Source: Melampsora larici-populina 98AG31
Taxonomy: Eukaryota; Basidiomycota; Pucciniomycetes; Pucciniales; Melampsoraceae
NCBI RefSeq assembly: GCF_000204055.1
Contig: NW_006768833.1
Span: forward strand, 365,039 to 429,038
Direction: 5' to 3'
Length of the DNA stretch: 64,000 nt
The notes under the pieces are model-generated. The model was not told the origin of the DNA, did not search any database, and worked only from the letters and a program-made list of their open reading frames with translations. The position numbers were made by a program, and so were the translations under genes. This document shows positions 22,569-32,834 of this stretch, in pieces; position 1 is the first letter of the stretch, and every line of letters begins with the position of its first letter.

Positions 22569-23619
22569 TGTTGAGATACACCATAGTATCTCGTGCTATG
22601 TGTTTCAGATGAGTGTTAAAGTACTACGAGTTAACATACATGTGTTAGACACTTAAGCTTACTAAGATCAACTTTTAACTCTAATATTCAATGTTAAGGT
22701 CAAACCCTAATTATCCCAAACTTATCTAGTGCTGATCCTTTGACGCGTACTGACTCTTTTCCTCATCCGTTATTCTACGGGAGGAAAAGAGTAAGTTCAA
22801 TCACATACTTTTTGCTATATACTTTTTTTGGCGGGGAAGGCGAGGCCAAAAGTATATTTTTTTTCTTTGTCCCCGCCAAAAAAAGTATGTAGCGAAAAGT
22901 ATGTAGCGCTACATACTTTGCTTTGAGTACCCTTATTCTACGGGAGGAAAAGAGTAAGTTCAATCCCTTTATACTATCACACGCCTCTTTTCATTCTATT
23001 ATCATAGTTCAATTACTACTATCTATCTTTTCTATTACCTTTACTTATGTGTTACTGATTGGTGCTATTCATTCTCTTCATTTATATTTCATCTGAATTT
23101 TGGAAACACTAGCTTTAGATCAAAGACCAAAGTGTTGATCTCTTTTCTTATTTTTATCCTTAACCTGATTCAACCTTATAGGTCAGAATCAATATTAAAA
23201 CTTTTCTATTATTTCTTTTCTTTTCTAACTCATTTCTTCTTCTATGATTGTTTTGCTTTTGTTCTGATTGTACAGGTTAGTGTCATCAGGTAGTTAGTGT
23301 GACAAGAGGTGTAGGAGCTCACCTCTAGAACATTGTCACGGGCATTCAGGTGAAATATAATCCGTTATTCTACGGGAGGAAAAGACTTTAGATCAAAGAC
23401 CAAAGTGTTGATCTCTTTTCTTATTTTTATCCTTAACCTGATTCAACCTCATAGGTTAGTGTCATCAGGTAGTTAGTGTGACAAGAGGTGTAGGAGCTCA
23501 CCTCTAGAACATTGTCACGGGCATTCAGGTTAGTGTCATCAGGTAGTTAGTGTGACAAGAGGTGTAGGAGCTCACCTCTAGAACATTGTCACGGGCATTC
23601 AGGGTTTCGTCGCTTTTCA
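22569..23619 (+). repeat. copia-2 5' LTR (expanded)
   Basis: This 1051-bp LTR exceeds its partner (704 bp). It contains a 98-bp foldback at 22803-22900 between two copies of ttattctacgggaggaaaag. Its 3' part holds three copies of a unit starting gttagtgtcatcaggtagtt and ending gtcacgggcattcag (about 23277-23350, 23455-23528, 23529-23602); the other LTR has one full copy plus a degenerate partial one. Confidence 0.9.
22803..22900. repeat. 98-bp foldback (MITE-like) in copia-2 5' LTR
   Basis: Arms of about 34 bases (ACATACTTTTTGCTATATAC and onward to GGCGGGG, inverted at the other side) form a nearly complete hairpin. It is absent from the 3' LTR. The flanking duplication is about 33 bases (ttattctacgggaggaaaag...caatc), much longer than a normal target duplication, so a repair-type or segmental duplication is more likely than plain transposition. 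Confidence 0.6.
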
Positions 23620-23632
23620 TGGTAGCGAGAGC
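23620..23632 (+). other. copia-2 primer-binding site
   Basis: TGGTAGCGAGAGC directly follows the 5' LTR. Its first eight bases match the known Ty1 site TGGTAGCGCC for the 3' end of initiator tRNA-Met. This differs from the half-tRNA type of site in copia-1, copia-3 and the copia-4 remnant. Confidence 0.7.
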
Positions 23633-23673
23633 TTGGTTCAGCTCTTAGTTATAGCATTCGAAACGAGAAATCC

Positions 23674-26600
23674 ATGTCCGAGAGAGAAAACTCACTTGAA
23701 GACACTCAATTGCCTACGCCAGCATCTACTCCATTACCCCTAGAGGACCTTGACAAATTCGAAACTGAAGACCAACCAGGTAGCTCTGGTTCATCAGTCT
23801 CAGCACCTTCAGATCATACCACGGTACCCAACGCCTCCAACTCGACGTTAGTCATGGCGTCTAATGAGTTAATTGATACCGATACTCCGGCCCAGCGCCA
23901 GTCCATCAAGATGACTTCTATCCTTCATAAAATTGCGATCAGTACAAAGTTATCCTCATCAAACTATGTAGCCTGGTCCGATGGCATACGGTTTGGTCTC
24001 ATGGCGGCTTCATACGATCATTACCTTGATTCAGAAGAAGCCGGTGCTCAGGGTATCAATCCAGACATCCACTCAGCCACTAAGAAAGCCATATTTTACT
24101 GGTTACTCTCAAGCATAGATCTCACTCAGTCCACAAGATTCATTTCAATGATTTCAAAATTCGAGAATGGAATCAAGACAACCGATCCCTCTCCTTCTTT
24201 ACTCTGGAAAACAATCCGAGATTATCACATTAGTAATTCAGAATCTGTAAAACTTATGCTACGTAGTGAGATCACAGACCTATCTCAAGGAACTACTAAG
24301 GATCTACTCGATTACATAGACATCTTCAGAGCTAAAGTAGACGCTTACCTAGGATCAAACGGTGAGATGTCGGAAGAAGAACAAGCCCGTCAATTTGTTC
24401 GCTCACTCAACCGAGACTGGGCGGAAAAGGGATGTGATTTATTAGATGCAGGCCATGTGAAGTTCAAGAATCTTGAAACCGAGCTGAAGAAAACATACCA
24501 AACCCGAAAGATGTTTTCTTCGAGTCGACAACAATCTAGTCGGATTGCCGAAACTTCGGATTCCAGCCAAGGAAATCGAATTGGTCGCTGGAAGACTTGT
24601 AGTAAGAACAAGTGTATTGGCCGCGATCATCCTACCAAACCTCATGATCAGGCCGATTGTTTTCATCACCCTAACAACACGGCTAAGATGGAAAGCTGGA
24701 AACGCTCAAAACGAGATGCTGGCGAATGGATCGATTACCCTAGAGGTGGACGCGGTAACGGACGTGGAGGTTTTCGAGGGAGTCAACGAGGAAGAGGCCG
24801 TGGTCAAGGCAACAGTCAAACTCATATGAATCATAGTCACCATTCCGAAAGTGAAAACTTTCCAAATTCTGAAGAACTTGAATCCGTATTTAACAACCTC
24901 CGACTAGAAGATCGCGAAGTTAGTTATCAAATTGAAGTAGATGGTAGTTTCTCATGTTCAGCTCAACCTCAAGTAGCTTGTTCAGGAGACCAATGTGATT
25001 CAGTAGCTTTGATAGACACTGGGGCATCCCATCATATGTTCCATGATGCTAGTCTCTTTGAATCTGCCACTCTCATGGAGAATCATGACCCCAGTGCTAA
25101 ATTAAATCTTGCTGGAGGAGGTGCTACTCTTGACATTCACTCAATTGGTAATGTCAACTTGGTGAACACTAAAGGCGAATCGGTCAAGCTCAAGGACTGT
25201 CTATATGTTCCTGATTTATCACGAAACTTAATAGCTGGAGGAAGACTTCTTAGAGCTGGAGCTATCACTACTGTACTCGAAGACCCTAACTTCAGGATCG
25301 ATCATGGAAAGAAAGAACTTTTCATAGGGCGTTTTGTTGGGGAAGGTAGCATGATGTATGTTGCATTACGTTCATCGGTCAGTCACTCGTCTCATCAAAC
25401 ATCAATCTCAAATGCTAGACAACGCACAATTCTGAAATTACATTACTCGTTAGGTCACCCAAGCGAGAAGTATTTAAAGAAAATGTGGAGTTTAGGGTTG
25501 TTAGATGACGTACTTCATAAGAATACCACTGTAAAAGAATTTGAAATTATAACAAAGTGTCCTGTCTGTCCGTTAGCCAAAAACCATCGCCTCCCCTTCT
25601 CATCTACCCGGCCGAGAGCTAAGAAATTTCTTGAAAATGTCCATGTCGATCTGAGTGGAATCATTAGAACTACATCAGTCAATCGAGAAGAATATTATAT
25701 TCTCTTCACTGACGATTATAGTAGCTATCGTGTATTGTTCGGACTACCGGACAAGAGCGCTGAAACCGTTCATGAATGTTTCAAACGCTACATCAGCTTT
25801 GCCGAAAGACAGACCGGAGAAACATTGAAAATGTTTTCTTTTGATGGAGGAGGCGAATTTGTCAATGGCCTCCTCACACCTTTTCTAGAGGAGCTTGGAA
25901 TCAACACTCGCATAACCTCACCTCACACACCCGAGGAAAATGGTGTTGCCGAGCGATCAAACCGAACCATCAATACGAAAGCAAGATGTATGCTAGTACA
26001 GTCGTGTGTACCGATAAGGTATTGGTACCATGCAGTTTCATATGCAGTTATGTTACAAAACAGGACCATAACCACCTCCCTCAATCTCAAAACCACTCCA
26101 TACTCGCTTTGGAAAAATCGTGAATCAAGCTTAAAACGATTCCAACCTTTTGGTTGTTTAGCTTATCGACATATTCGAAAGGAGATTCGTGGCGGAAAGT
26201 TCGAAGCTGTGTCTCGACCCGGTATCCTACTTGGAGCCTCTGAAGATAACCACAACTATGTTATCTTAGACCAAGAAACCAATCAAATTCATATTAGCCA
26301 TGATGTAACCTTCCAGCCGCTAGTATTTCCCTTCATGAAGGATGCCGATAATAATCCTGACTGGATATTCGTCGAAGACCTACCATTGGAATCTTTTGGA
26401 GAAGAAGATTCCCCAAATGATGAACCGATTGATCCTAATACTAAATTAGATAGTATGAGTGATGATGATGATGAAATTATACAAGAAATCATTCATCCTA
26501 AAACTCCACTTATTCATGAATCTTCAGAACCTGTATTAGATCAACCAGAAGTTCTGAGTGAACCAAATGCTCCTGAGACTCAACCGGTATTACCAACAGT

Positions 26601-28371
26601 TTCAAATGAACCGAGGCGATCAACTCGAGAGCGCCATCCTATAGAACGTTATGTTCCGGGTGATTCCAACATCATCGAAGCTTATCCCATGCGCTCAATA
26701 GTTCCCAAAGTAGCTCGTCGTAATGTCTTAAGTCAGCTATATGAATGCAGAGAAGCTATGAAACCTAGAGCTGAGCCTAAAAGTTACAAGATGGCTATGA
26801 AAATGCCAGACGCCGACAAATGGAAGGCTGCTTGCGACAAAGAGATGGAAAACATCAAGAATATGGGAGTATGGGAAATAGTCGATAGGCCAAAGAATGT
26901 GCCTGTAGTTGGAGGTCGATGGCACTTTAAATATAAAGTTCATCCTGATGGTAGCATATCTAAACATAAAGCCCGTTATGTAGCGAAGGGATACACCCAA
27001 ACAGAAGGTGTTGACTTTAATGACACTTTTGCTCCTACCGGTCGCTTAGCGTCGTTTAGAATCCTAGTAGCTATTGCTGCAGCAAAAGATTGGGCCATTG
27101 AACAAATGGACGCCATAGCCGCATTCCTCAACAGTGATCTTAAGGAGGAGATATATTTAGAATTACCGGAGGGGTATGACACAGAGAGAGCAAATGGAAA
27201 AGTTGCAAGGCTGAAGAAAGCGCTGTATGGCCTTAAGCAGTCAGCTAGGTGTTGGAGTGATGAAGTAAAAGAGAAATTACTCAGTATTGGATTGAAACCA
27301 AACCCTCACGATGCCTGCTTATGGTACGGTAAAGATGATTATGGCTTAGAAACCTTACTTTACCTACATGTTGATGATATGGCAATTACAGGTGATAAAA
27401 TTGATGAAATAAAGAACTTGTTGAAATTAAAATGGAAGATGGAAGATTTAGGCCCTGCGCACTGCGTTGTTGGAATTGAAATACATTCAACAGAAGATGG
27501 AGGTTATTCTTTAAGCCAACCATCATTCATTCAGACGGTACTTGAAAGATTCAATTCCGAAAACTGTAAACCTGCTTCAACACCTTTCCCAGGTGGCGCG
27601 AAGATAAGGAGATCAAGTGATAGTGACACTTTAGAATTCAAACAATCTAAATTACCATACAATAGTCTTGTGGGTAGTCTGATGTACATAGCTCAAGGTA
27701 CCAGACCAGACATAGCTTATGCTGTGGGCGCCCTGTCTCAACACTTATCTCGTCCGTCCATGACTGCATGGCAAATGGGTATGCATGTATTGAGGTATTT
27801 AAAAGGAACTCAATCTTTAGGCTTGATTTATTCCCGTCAAGACACTGAAATAGAAGGAAACCAGAGCTGGTACTACCCAGAGTGCCACACTGACTCCGAT
27901 TGGGCTGGAGATCCATCTACTCGTCGCTCAACCACTGGCTATGTGTTTAAATTAAATGGAGCTGCCATCAGCTGGAAGAGCCGACTTCAACCGACTGTAT
28001 CACTATCATCCACGGAGGCTGAATACAAGGCTACTACTGAAGCCGGGCAAGAAGTTGTATGGTTACGCGGATTATTGTTCAACATATCACTAGGTCAAGC
28101 ATCACCAACAATACTGTGTAGTGATAGTACAGGAGCAGTAGCTTTAACTGAAAAATCTATCTTTCATGCACGGACTAAGCATATTGAAGTCCAATATCAC
28201 TGGATTCGTCAGCAAGTTGAGAAGAAACTCATCAAATTACGGCATATTAGCAATACAACAATGTTTGCAGACACGTTGACAAAACCTCTACACCCGGGCC
28301 CATTCAAGCAACTACGAGACCAAATTGGACTAGATGTTATACATGGACATCTGAAACAGGGGGAGTGTTGA
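23674..28371 (+). CDS. copia-2 gag-pol polyprotein, 1565 aa, intact
   Basis: One frame encodes capsid, protease, integrase and reverse transcriptase/RNase H, which copy the RNA into DNA and insert it. A Gag region with SNYVAWSDGIRFGL is followed by an Arg/Gly-rich nucleic-acid-binding stretch (near residue 355). The protease motif LIDTGASHHMF is near 448. The integrase zinc motif HYSLGHPS...CPVC runs from about 590 to 640. Catalytic Asp, Asp and Glu lie near 658 (HVDLSGI), 722 (SFDGGGEF) and 752 (EENGVAERSNR). Reverse transcriptase has FLNSDLKEEIYLELPEGYD near 1150 and YLHVDDMAI near 1229. RNase H has TDSDWAGD near 1405 and SSTEAEYKA near 1445. Length and order are typical of copia. No stop or frameshift is present, so the element may be able to move. 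The stop codon overlaps the start of the 3' LTR. Confidence 0.95.
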   Translation: MSERENSLEDTQLPTPASTPLPLEDLDKFETEDQPGSSGSSVSAPSDHTTVPNASNSTLVMASNELIDTDTPAQRQSIKMTSILHKIAISTKLSSSNYVAWSDGIRFGLMAASYDHYLDSEEAGAQGINPDIHSATKKAIFYWLLSSIDLTQSTRFISMISKFENGIKTTDPSPSLLWKTIRDYHISNSESVKLMLRSEITDLSQGTTKDLLDYIDIFRAKVDAYLGSNGEMSEEEQARQFVRSLNRDWAEKGCDLLDAGHVKFKNLETELKKTYQTRKMFSSSRQQSSRIAETSDSSQGNRIGRWKTCSKNKCIGRDHPTKPHDQADCFHHPNNTAKMESWKRSKRDAGEWIDYPRGGRGNGRGGFRGSQRGRGRGQGNSQTHMNHSHHSESENFPNSEELESVFNNLRLEDREVSYQIEVDGSFSCSAQPQVACSGDQCDSVALIDTGASHHMFHDASLFESATLMENHDPSAKLNLAGGGATLDIHSIGNVNLVNTKGESVKLKDCLYVPDLSRNLIAGGRLLRAGAITTVLEDPNFRIDHGKKELFIGRFVGEGSMMYVALRSSVSHSSHQTSISNARQRTILKLHYSLGHPSEKYLKKMWSLGLLDDVLHKNTTVKEFEIITKCPVCPLAKNHRLPFSSTRPRAKKFLENVHVDLSGIIRTTSVNREEYYILFTDDYSSYRVLFGLPDKSAETVHECFKRYISFAERQTGETLKMFSFDGGGEFVNGLLTPFLEELGINTRITSPHTPEENGVAERSNRTINTKARCMLVQSCVPIRYWYHAVSYAVMLQNRTITTSLNLKTTPYSLWKNRESSLKRFQPFGCLAYRHIRKEIRGGKFEAVSRPGILLGASEDNHNYVILDQETNQIHISHDVTFQPLVFPFMKDADNNPDWIFVEDLPLESFGEEDSPNDEPIDPNTKLDSMSDDDDEIIQEIIHPKTPLIHESSEPVLDQPEVLSEPNAPETQPVLPTVSNEPRRSTRERHPIERYVPGDSNIIEAYPMRSIVPKVARRNVLSQLYECREAMKPRAEPKSYKMAMKMPDADKWKAACDKEMENIKNMGVWEIVDRPKNVPVVGGRWHFKYKVHPDGSISKHKARYVAKGYTQTEGVDFNDTFAPTGRLASFRILVAIAAAKDWAIEQMDAIAAFLNSDLKEEIYLELPEGYDTERANGKVARLKKALYGLKQSARCWSDEVKEKLLSIGLKPNPHDACLWYGKDDYGLETLLYLHVDDMAITGDKIDEIKNLLKLKWKMEDLGPAHCVVGIEIHSTEDGGYSLSQPSFIQTVLERFNSENCKPASTPFPGGAKIRRSSDSDTLEFKQSKLPYNSLVGSLMYIAQGTRPDIAYAVGALSQHLSRPSMTAWQMGMHVLRYLKGTQSLGLIYSRQDTEIEGNQSWYYPECHTDSDWAGDPSTRRSTTGYVFKLNGAAISWKSRLQPTVSLSSTEAEYKATTEAGQEVVWLRGLLFNISLGQASPTILCSDSTGAVALTEKSIFHARTKHIEVQYHWIRQQVEKKLIKLRHISNTTMFADTLTKPLHPGPFKQLRDQIGLDVIHGHLKQGEC

Positions 28372-29069
28372 GATACACCATAGTATCTCGTGCTATGTGT
28401 TTCAGATGAGTGTTAAAGTACTACGAGTTAACATACATGTGTTAGACACTTAAGCTTACTAAGATCAACTTTTAACTCTAATATTCAATGTTAAGGTCAA
28501 ACCCTAATTATCCCAAACTTATCTAGTGCTGATCCTTTGACGCGTACTGACTCTTTTCCTCATCCGTTATTCTACGGGAGGAAAAGAGTAAGTTCAATCC
28601 CTTTATACTATCACACGCCTCTTTTCATTCTATTATCATAGTTCAATTACTACTATCTATCTTTTCTATTACCTTTACTTATGTGTTACTGATTGGTGCT
28701 ATTCATTCTCTTCATTTATATTTCATCTGAATTTTGGAAACACTAGCTTTAGATCAAAGACCAAAGTGTTGATCTCTTTTCTTATTTTTATCCTTAACCT
28801 GATTCAACCTCATAGGTCAGAATCAATATTAAAACTTTTCTATTATTTCTTTTCTTTTCTAACTCATTTCTTCTTCTATGATTGTTTTGCTTTTGTTCTG
28901 ATTGTACAGGTTAGTGTCATCAGGTAGTTAGTGTGACAAGAGGTGTAGGAGCTCACCTCTAGGACATTGTCACGGGCATTCAGGTGAAATATAATCAGGT
29001 AGTAGTGTGAAAGAGGTGTAGGAGCTCACCTCTAGAGTGGTGATCTCTTTTCTTATTAGACGCTTTTCA
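28366..29069 (+). repeat. copia-2 3' LTR
   Basis: This 704-bp LTR begins TGTTGAGATACACC and ends CGCTTTTCA. It holds one full copy of the unit repeated three times in the 5' LTR, plus a partial degenerate copy near 28990-29035. It is followed by target duplication GAAAA. Confidence 0.9.
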
Positions 29070-29074
29070 GAAAA

Positions 29075-30315
29075 TGCATATCCTTTGTTAATAATAATAG
29101 ACAATCAAAAATGTACTGTTTGTCAATGGAACTATGAGCAAAGGAGCCCATTTAACACTCTTGCTGTCTGAACCTCTTGACAAAGGCAATTGTATGCTTA
29201 GCTCTCAGACCTGTTTGTAGGTTATATCCAACCTCTACGGAAATTGATTGGTGTGAGCACGTCGACATGCTACCTCAAAACAGACATGGTGCTAGTAGGT
29301 AATTCAGGCAGCTTGACAACTCCACAATGGTTGTCAGAAGATGAAGCGGTGGACATGAAGGACAATGGAAGGGAAAACATAATGGCTTCAGTAGATTGGA
29401 GACTTTTGAAAGGTTTTGAAGTCAAAGTCAAAGAAGATTCCGAAACAGCGGCGGATTTGGATAAAGTAATAGGAGAGGAAGGTGACTCTTCATCAGACAT
29501 AATGGGTGAAGTACAATTAAAGTGGTGTTTGTAGAAAATTCAACACAAAGTTCAAACGCCGTAAATGAAAAATTCGCGGATTGACTCGAGATAAAGGCTC
29601 ATAACCTATGAGTCAATCACAAATAAGCAAATACATCAAAAGTAAGTTAGTTGCTTGTGAAATGATAATAGAACAGGTTTTGAATGGACGAGTAACACAA
29701 TAAAATCACAAACATATACCCAAAACAATATAAAGTGAAATAAAGTGAGAAAAGAAAACATATAAGAAGACTTACCTATGAGTCAATCACAAATAAGCAA
29801 ATACATCAAAAGTAGGTTGGTTGCTTGTGAAGTGATAATAGAACAAGTTTGAATGGATGAAGATCAAACTTGTTGAGACTCATAGGTAGCTGATATAGAG
29901 AGAAAACACACACAGCTAAGATTTATGACAGCGCACGTAGAGAATAGAGAAATAACAAACATATTGACAAATAAGAACCATGGCAACATTCCAAATGTTG
30001 GAAATAACACATAAGACACGCACATAGATGAGATCACAAGACGTAGAAAAAATAAATCTTACATCAAATAAAGCAGAAACTTTATAACTCTATTCGCTAC
30101 TGCACCAACAATAGTTAGAGCTAAAGTCTCATGATCATAACTCAAATCCTGTAAGATCAAAGCAGAACTTGAAGCATCGAGTTCAATTAGATCAAAAGAA
30201 AAGAAATTGGTAGCAATCAAGATACAAAAAAACATTGAGTTTGGATCATATGAGAAAACTGATGAGAAATTGAAGATTGATCTAATTTTTTAAGATAGTC
30301 TAATCTTTCTCAACA
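29075..30315 (-). mobile_element. copia-4 remnant: 5' LTR, primer site and start of gag
   Basis: A 709-bp LTR-like block at 29607-30315 is preceded on its inner side by GGCTCATAACC (29596-29606), the same half-tRNA primer site as in copia-1, in the same minus orientation. About 95 bases further in, a minus-strand frame from ATG 29500 to 29270 reads MSDEESPSSPITLSKSAAVS, Ser-rich like the Gag start of copia-3. No integrase or reverse transcriptase follows: copia-2 or its flank lies where pol should be. So this is a truncated copy. The left limit is uncertain. Confidence 0.6.
29607..30315 (-). repeat. copia-4 5' LTR with internal duplication
   Basis: In element orientation it would run TGTTGAGAAAGATTAG...GACTCATA. 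A block starting tatgagtcaatcacaaataa occurs at 29607 and again at about 29777 with few changes, similar to the internal repeats in the LTRs of copia-2 and copia-3. The outer end at 30315 is set by CTCAACA; no partner LTR exists to confirm it. Confidence 0.55.
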
Positions 30316-31626
30316 GGGAGATTGTGCCCCAGAGGCGGCGGCAGAGTTTGGGTGGAAATGAGATGTCCAATGTGGTTTGTAGAAAGTTTACAATGTCCGA
30401 CTCCTTGCTGTCGGGTGATAAGTTCCACGCTCCATTGGGCCAAGAGATACCTGCACGGCTAGTGAGACAAAGTGTGTAAGGTCACATAACTCCAAGATGG
30501 CATAGGGAACGGTGCGGGGTAGCAATGACTTTCTCAAGTGTGTATTTGCTTTATTGTATACAATACTACAAACAAGTCAAAAGAATGCAGACTATGTCAC
30601 CTTGAAAAGGGAAATTTGGTTGGAGCAAGTCATGCTTATGTACTTTAGTCCAGCATGTGGTGTGCAATGCGTAGTTCGAGATGAAGTCTTACGAAGGCCA
30701 TCCGGGCGCGGTTTGGCCAATGTAGGTGAAATGGTGCGTATGGCAAAGGGCAAGACGGTCTTGTCCCGTTGTTTCATCAGTTCAACACAGCGGCATGTGA
30801 TAGAGAAGTTTAGTCAGCCCCACCGAACTCAGGCTTCCCCAGGGCCTTCTCCGTCGGTTCGGCGCTCCTCAAGTTAGTAGGCTCAGCGATGAAATGGATC
30901 CCACTCTCAGTCCAAGCTACCGGGGCCGAGACTCAGGGACCTCCTGAAACGCTATCTCAGTGTACCATCGATCAAAACTTGAGGGTATATTCAAACCAAA
31001 GCTTCTGCCTAAAATAAGCACTCAGTCTGAGGGGAAAGCTGAATATCGTTTCATACGCCGCCATATACTTTTTTCTTGGATAAACTTGGTTCACAACAAC
31101 CTCAATATTGAAAGAAATTTGTCATACGAGGTCGCAACTCGCATGATACGAAACTAAGCAGTCTTCGTGAACTAGAGGAGCTAGAGGTCTTATATTTGAC
31201 TCTTTAGGACGCTATGATAGGAAACACAGCAAGATGTTCCATGTCTCGACGACCGCGGGGAGCCGGAGAGACAACGACTCCGGCGGTCTCCAACAAATAT
31301 AAAAGGTCGATGAATTTGCTGATGATTTGTTCGCCATCCAATCATCTTATCAAGTTATTGCTCCAACCTGCACACTCCTTTGGTATGTCAACCTAGAGTT
31401 TTCATCAGCCAATTGTAGAGATATTTTTTCCCAACAGACTGAGCTGATTATGTGATCGCTTTCTTCACCCTTTCGATGGGTTTAGATACTATCGGTTTTC
31501 ACCTGGACCCACACAATCTTTTAAATTCCGCTGCTCTAGCATCCTAGTGAGTCATGAGATATTCAACCAAATCTTGATCACAATCTGCTAAAACCGAAAC
31601 TTGGTCAACCAATTAGATATATCATC
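30316..31626. other. Intergenic, no supported gene
   Basis: The longest frame (plus strand, 30512-30877, 121 codons) has no recognisable domain, no signal peptide and no splice context, so I do not call it. The last 200 bases lie upstream of the small secreted protein gene and may hold its promoter; no clear TATA box is visible. Confidence 0.4.
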
Positions 31627-31866
31627 ATGAACATGAATTTCAGCATCGTCGCAGCCATGCTCATGATCTCGGTCTCAATCAATCAAGCTTCTGGTGCCAT
31701 AATCAATCTCAAGGACGAAAAGGAAATCGTGTCGGCTCAACAAGCGGTGACCAAACACATTGATGGCACCATAGACGAGGGTCCAGAGGTCACGTGTGTC
31801 TGGTGTCAGGATACAAAGGGCGTATGCTGGTGCGGACCCCCCCTGAAGCCACCCAAATCAACTTGA
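31627..31866 (+). CDS. Small secreted Cys-containing protein, 79 aa (candidate effector)
   Basis: The product starts with a basic-free but strongly hydrophobic leader (MNMNFSIVAAMLMISVSI, likely cleaved after ...NQASG near residue 23). The mature part is acidic and of about 56 residues. Four cysteines are clustered in CVWCQDTKGVCWC near residues 57-69, followed by a Pro-rich tail GPPLKPPKST. Size, leader and Cys cluster fit candidate secreted effectors of rust fungi, but no named family is recognised. It is a single exon with no transposon domain, between a copia remnant and the RFC1 pseudogene. The stop TGA is at 31864-31866. Expression is unknown; it could be a chance frame, though a leader plus patterned cysteines makes that less likely. 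Confidence 0.5.
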   Translation: MNMNFSIVAAMLMISVSINQASGAIINLKDEKEIVSAQQAVTKHIDGTIDEGPEVTCVWCQDTKGVCWCGPPLKPPKST

Positions 31867-32834
31867 TGCTTTCGGTGACATCAGTGATCAAGCATCTGTT
31901 AAAAGCAATCATTTTTCTGTCCAGTAATCAGAAGGCAGGAGCTAGAGTGTCTGTTATACTGTGTTGTAGGGACAATTTACCACATATCCTTTCCCAAAGC
32001 TATATATAACAGATTCGCGCAAATTCACATATTGGACTTCCCTGTCAGCACCCAATAGATGATTTTACCATGTCCATATCCTTGAACTGTTGAGGAAACA
32101 CAAAACAAGAGATTCGTGTTTGATTGCTTGTCTTGATCTCGCTTTTAGTTTTGATGCGGATGAGAACAAAAACTGAAGCTTTATCACACCGCAACATGCA
32201 CGTAATCCTACAAATGCCATTGATTCATCTTTCTGATGAGTTGCAATAGATTCAATGAGTTCATCCCTATCAAGATTTGTACGCAATCTGTCATGGATCT
32301 CAGCACCCACACAGTCATGATTGTGATCTTTTTAATCTTTTGAGGGATTGATCACCAAGATCCCATCAAAAATAGAAACCGAGATACTTCTGTCACATGC
32401 TGAAGGGTCATCAGTTGACCATGATGTCGATGTAGAAGTAGGTGGAAGAGCCATTCATCTGTTTGACCGTTGGACCACAATGCGACCAAACACAAAAAAA
32501 CTTAATGAGCTGAAATTGTTCATATGTCCAAGCAAGATGAGCAAAGCGCGTGGCAAGAGAATTTATCTACTGCAGAGAGTGTGGCTATGTCATAAAGCTA
32601 CTTGGTCACGCTTGGCTTTATCTGGGGCTTTGACCCTTCGCTTCATTATTTCCAACCTCCAAGGGTCGAGGACTCGAGATTGCTTTGTTTCAAGTTTCAA
32701 TGTGGAATATGGGAAGTGACATGCGGTGTGACATGTCAACGAGATTTAGACTCTGTGAGGTCGCGAAACCGTGAAAAGGAATGAACCAACGCGATTATTC
32801 AATCAGAAAACTGGACTTTTCACCAATCAACCAA
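31867..32834. other. Intergenic, no supported gene
   Basis: A 123-codon plus-strand frame at 32348-32719 has no recognisable domain. Nothing else stands out before the RFC1 start codon. Confidence 0.4.

Larger units (their letters stand above)
22569..29069 (+). mobile_element. copia-2, Ty1/copia element with intact gag-pol
   Basis: LTRs are at 22569-23619 and 28366-29069, with TG...CA ends. The target duplication GAAAA lies at 22564-22568 and 29070-29074. The 5' LTR is followed directly by TGGTAGCGAGAGC, which starts like the Ty1 primer site (complement of the 3' end of initiator tRNA-Met). A polypurine tract ACAGGGGGAG precedes the 3' LTR, overlapping the last codons. The LTRs are almost free of point differences where they align, but differ by about 350 bp because of internal repeat expansion and a small foldback in the 5' copy. 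The single long frame has no defects. Confidence 0.95.

Noticed and set aside
29244..29534. Plus-strand 96-codon frame
   Set aside because: The opposite strand carries a copia Gag-like start in the right place after a primer site; the plus frame has no independent support.
30512..30877. 121-codon plus-strand frame
   Set aside because: No domain, leader or splice context, and an amino-acid composition unlike the real genes nearby.
32348..32719. 123-codon plus-strand frame
   Set aside because: No recognisable domain and nothing in its surroundings that suggests expression.
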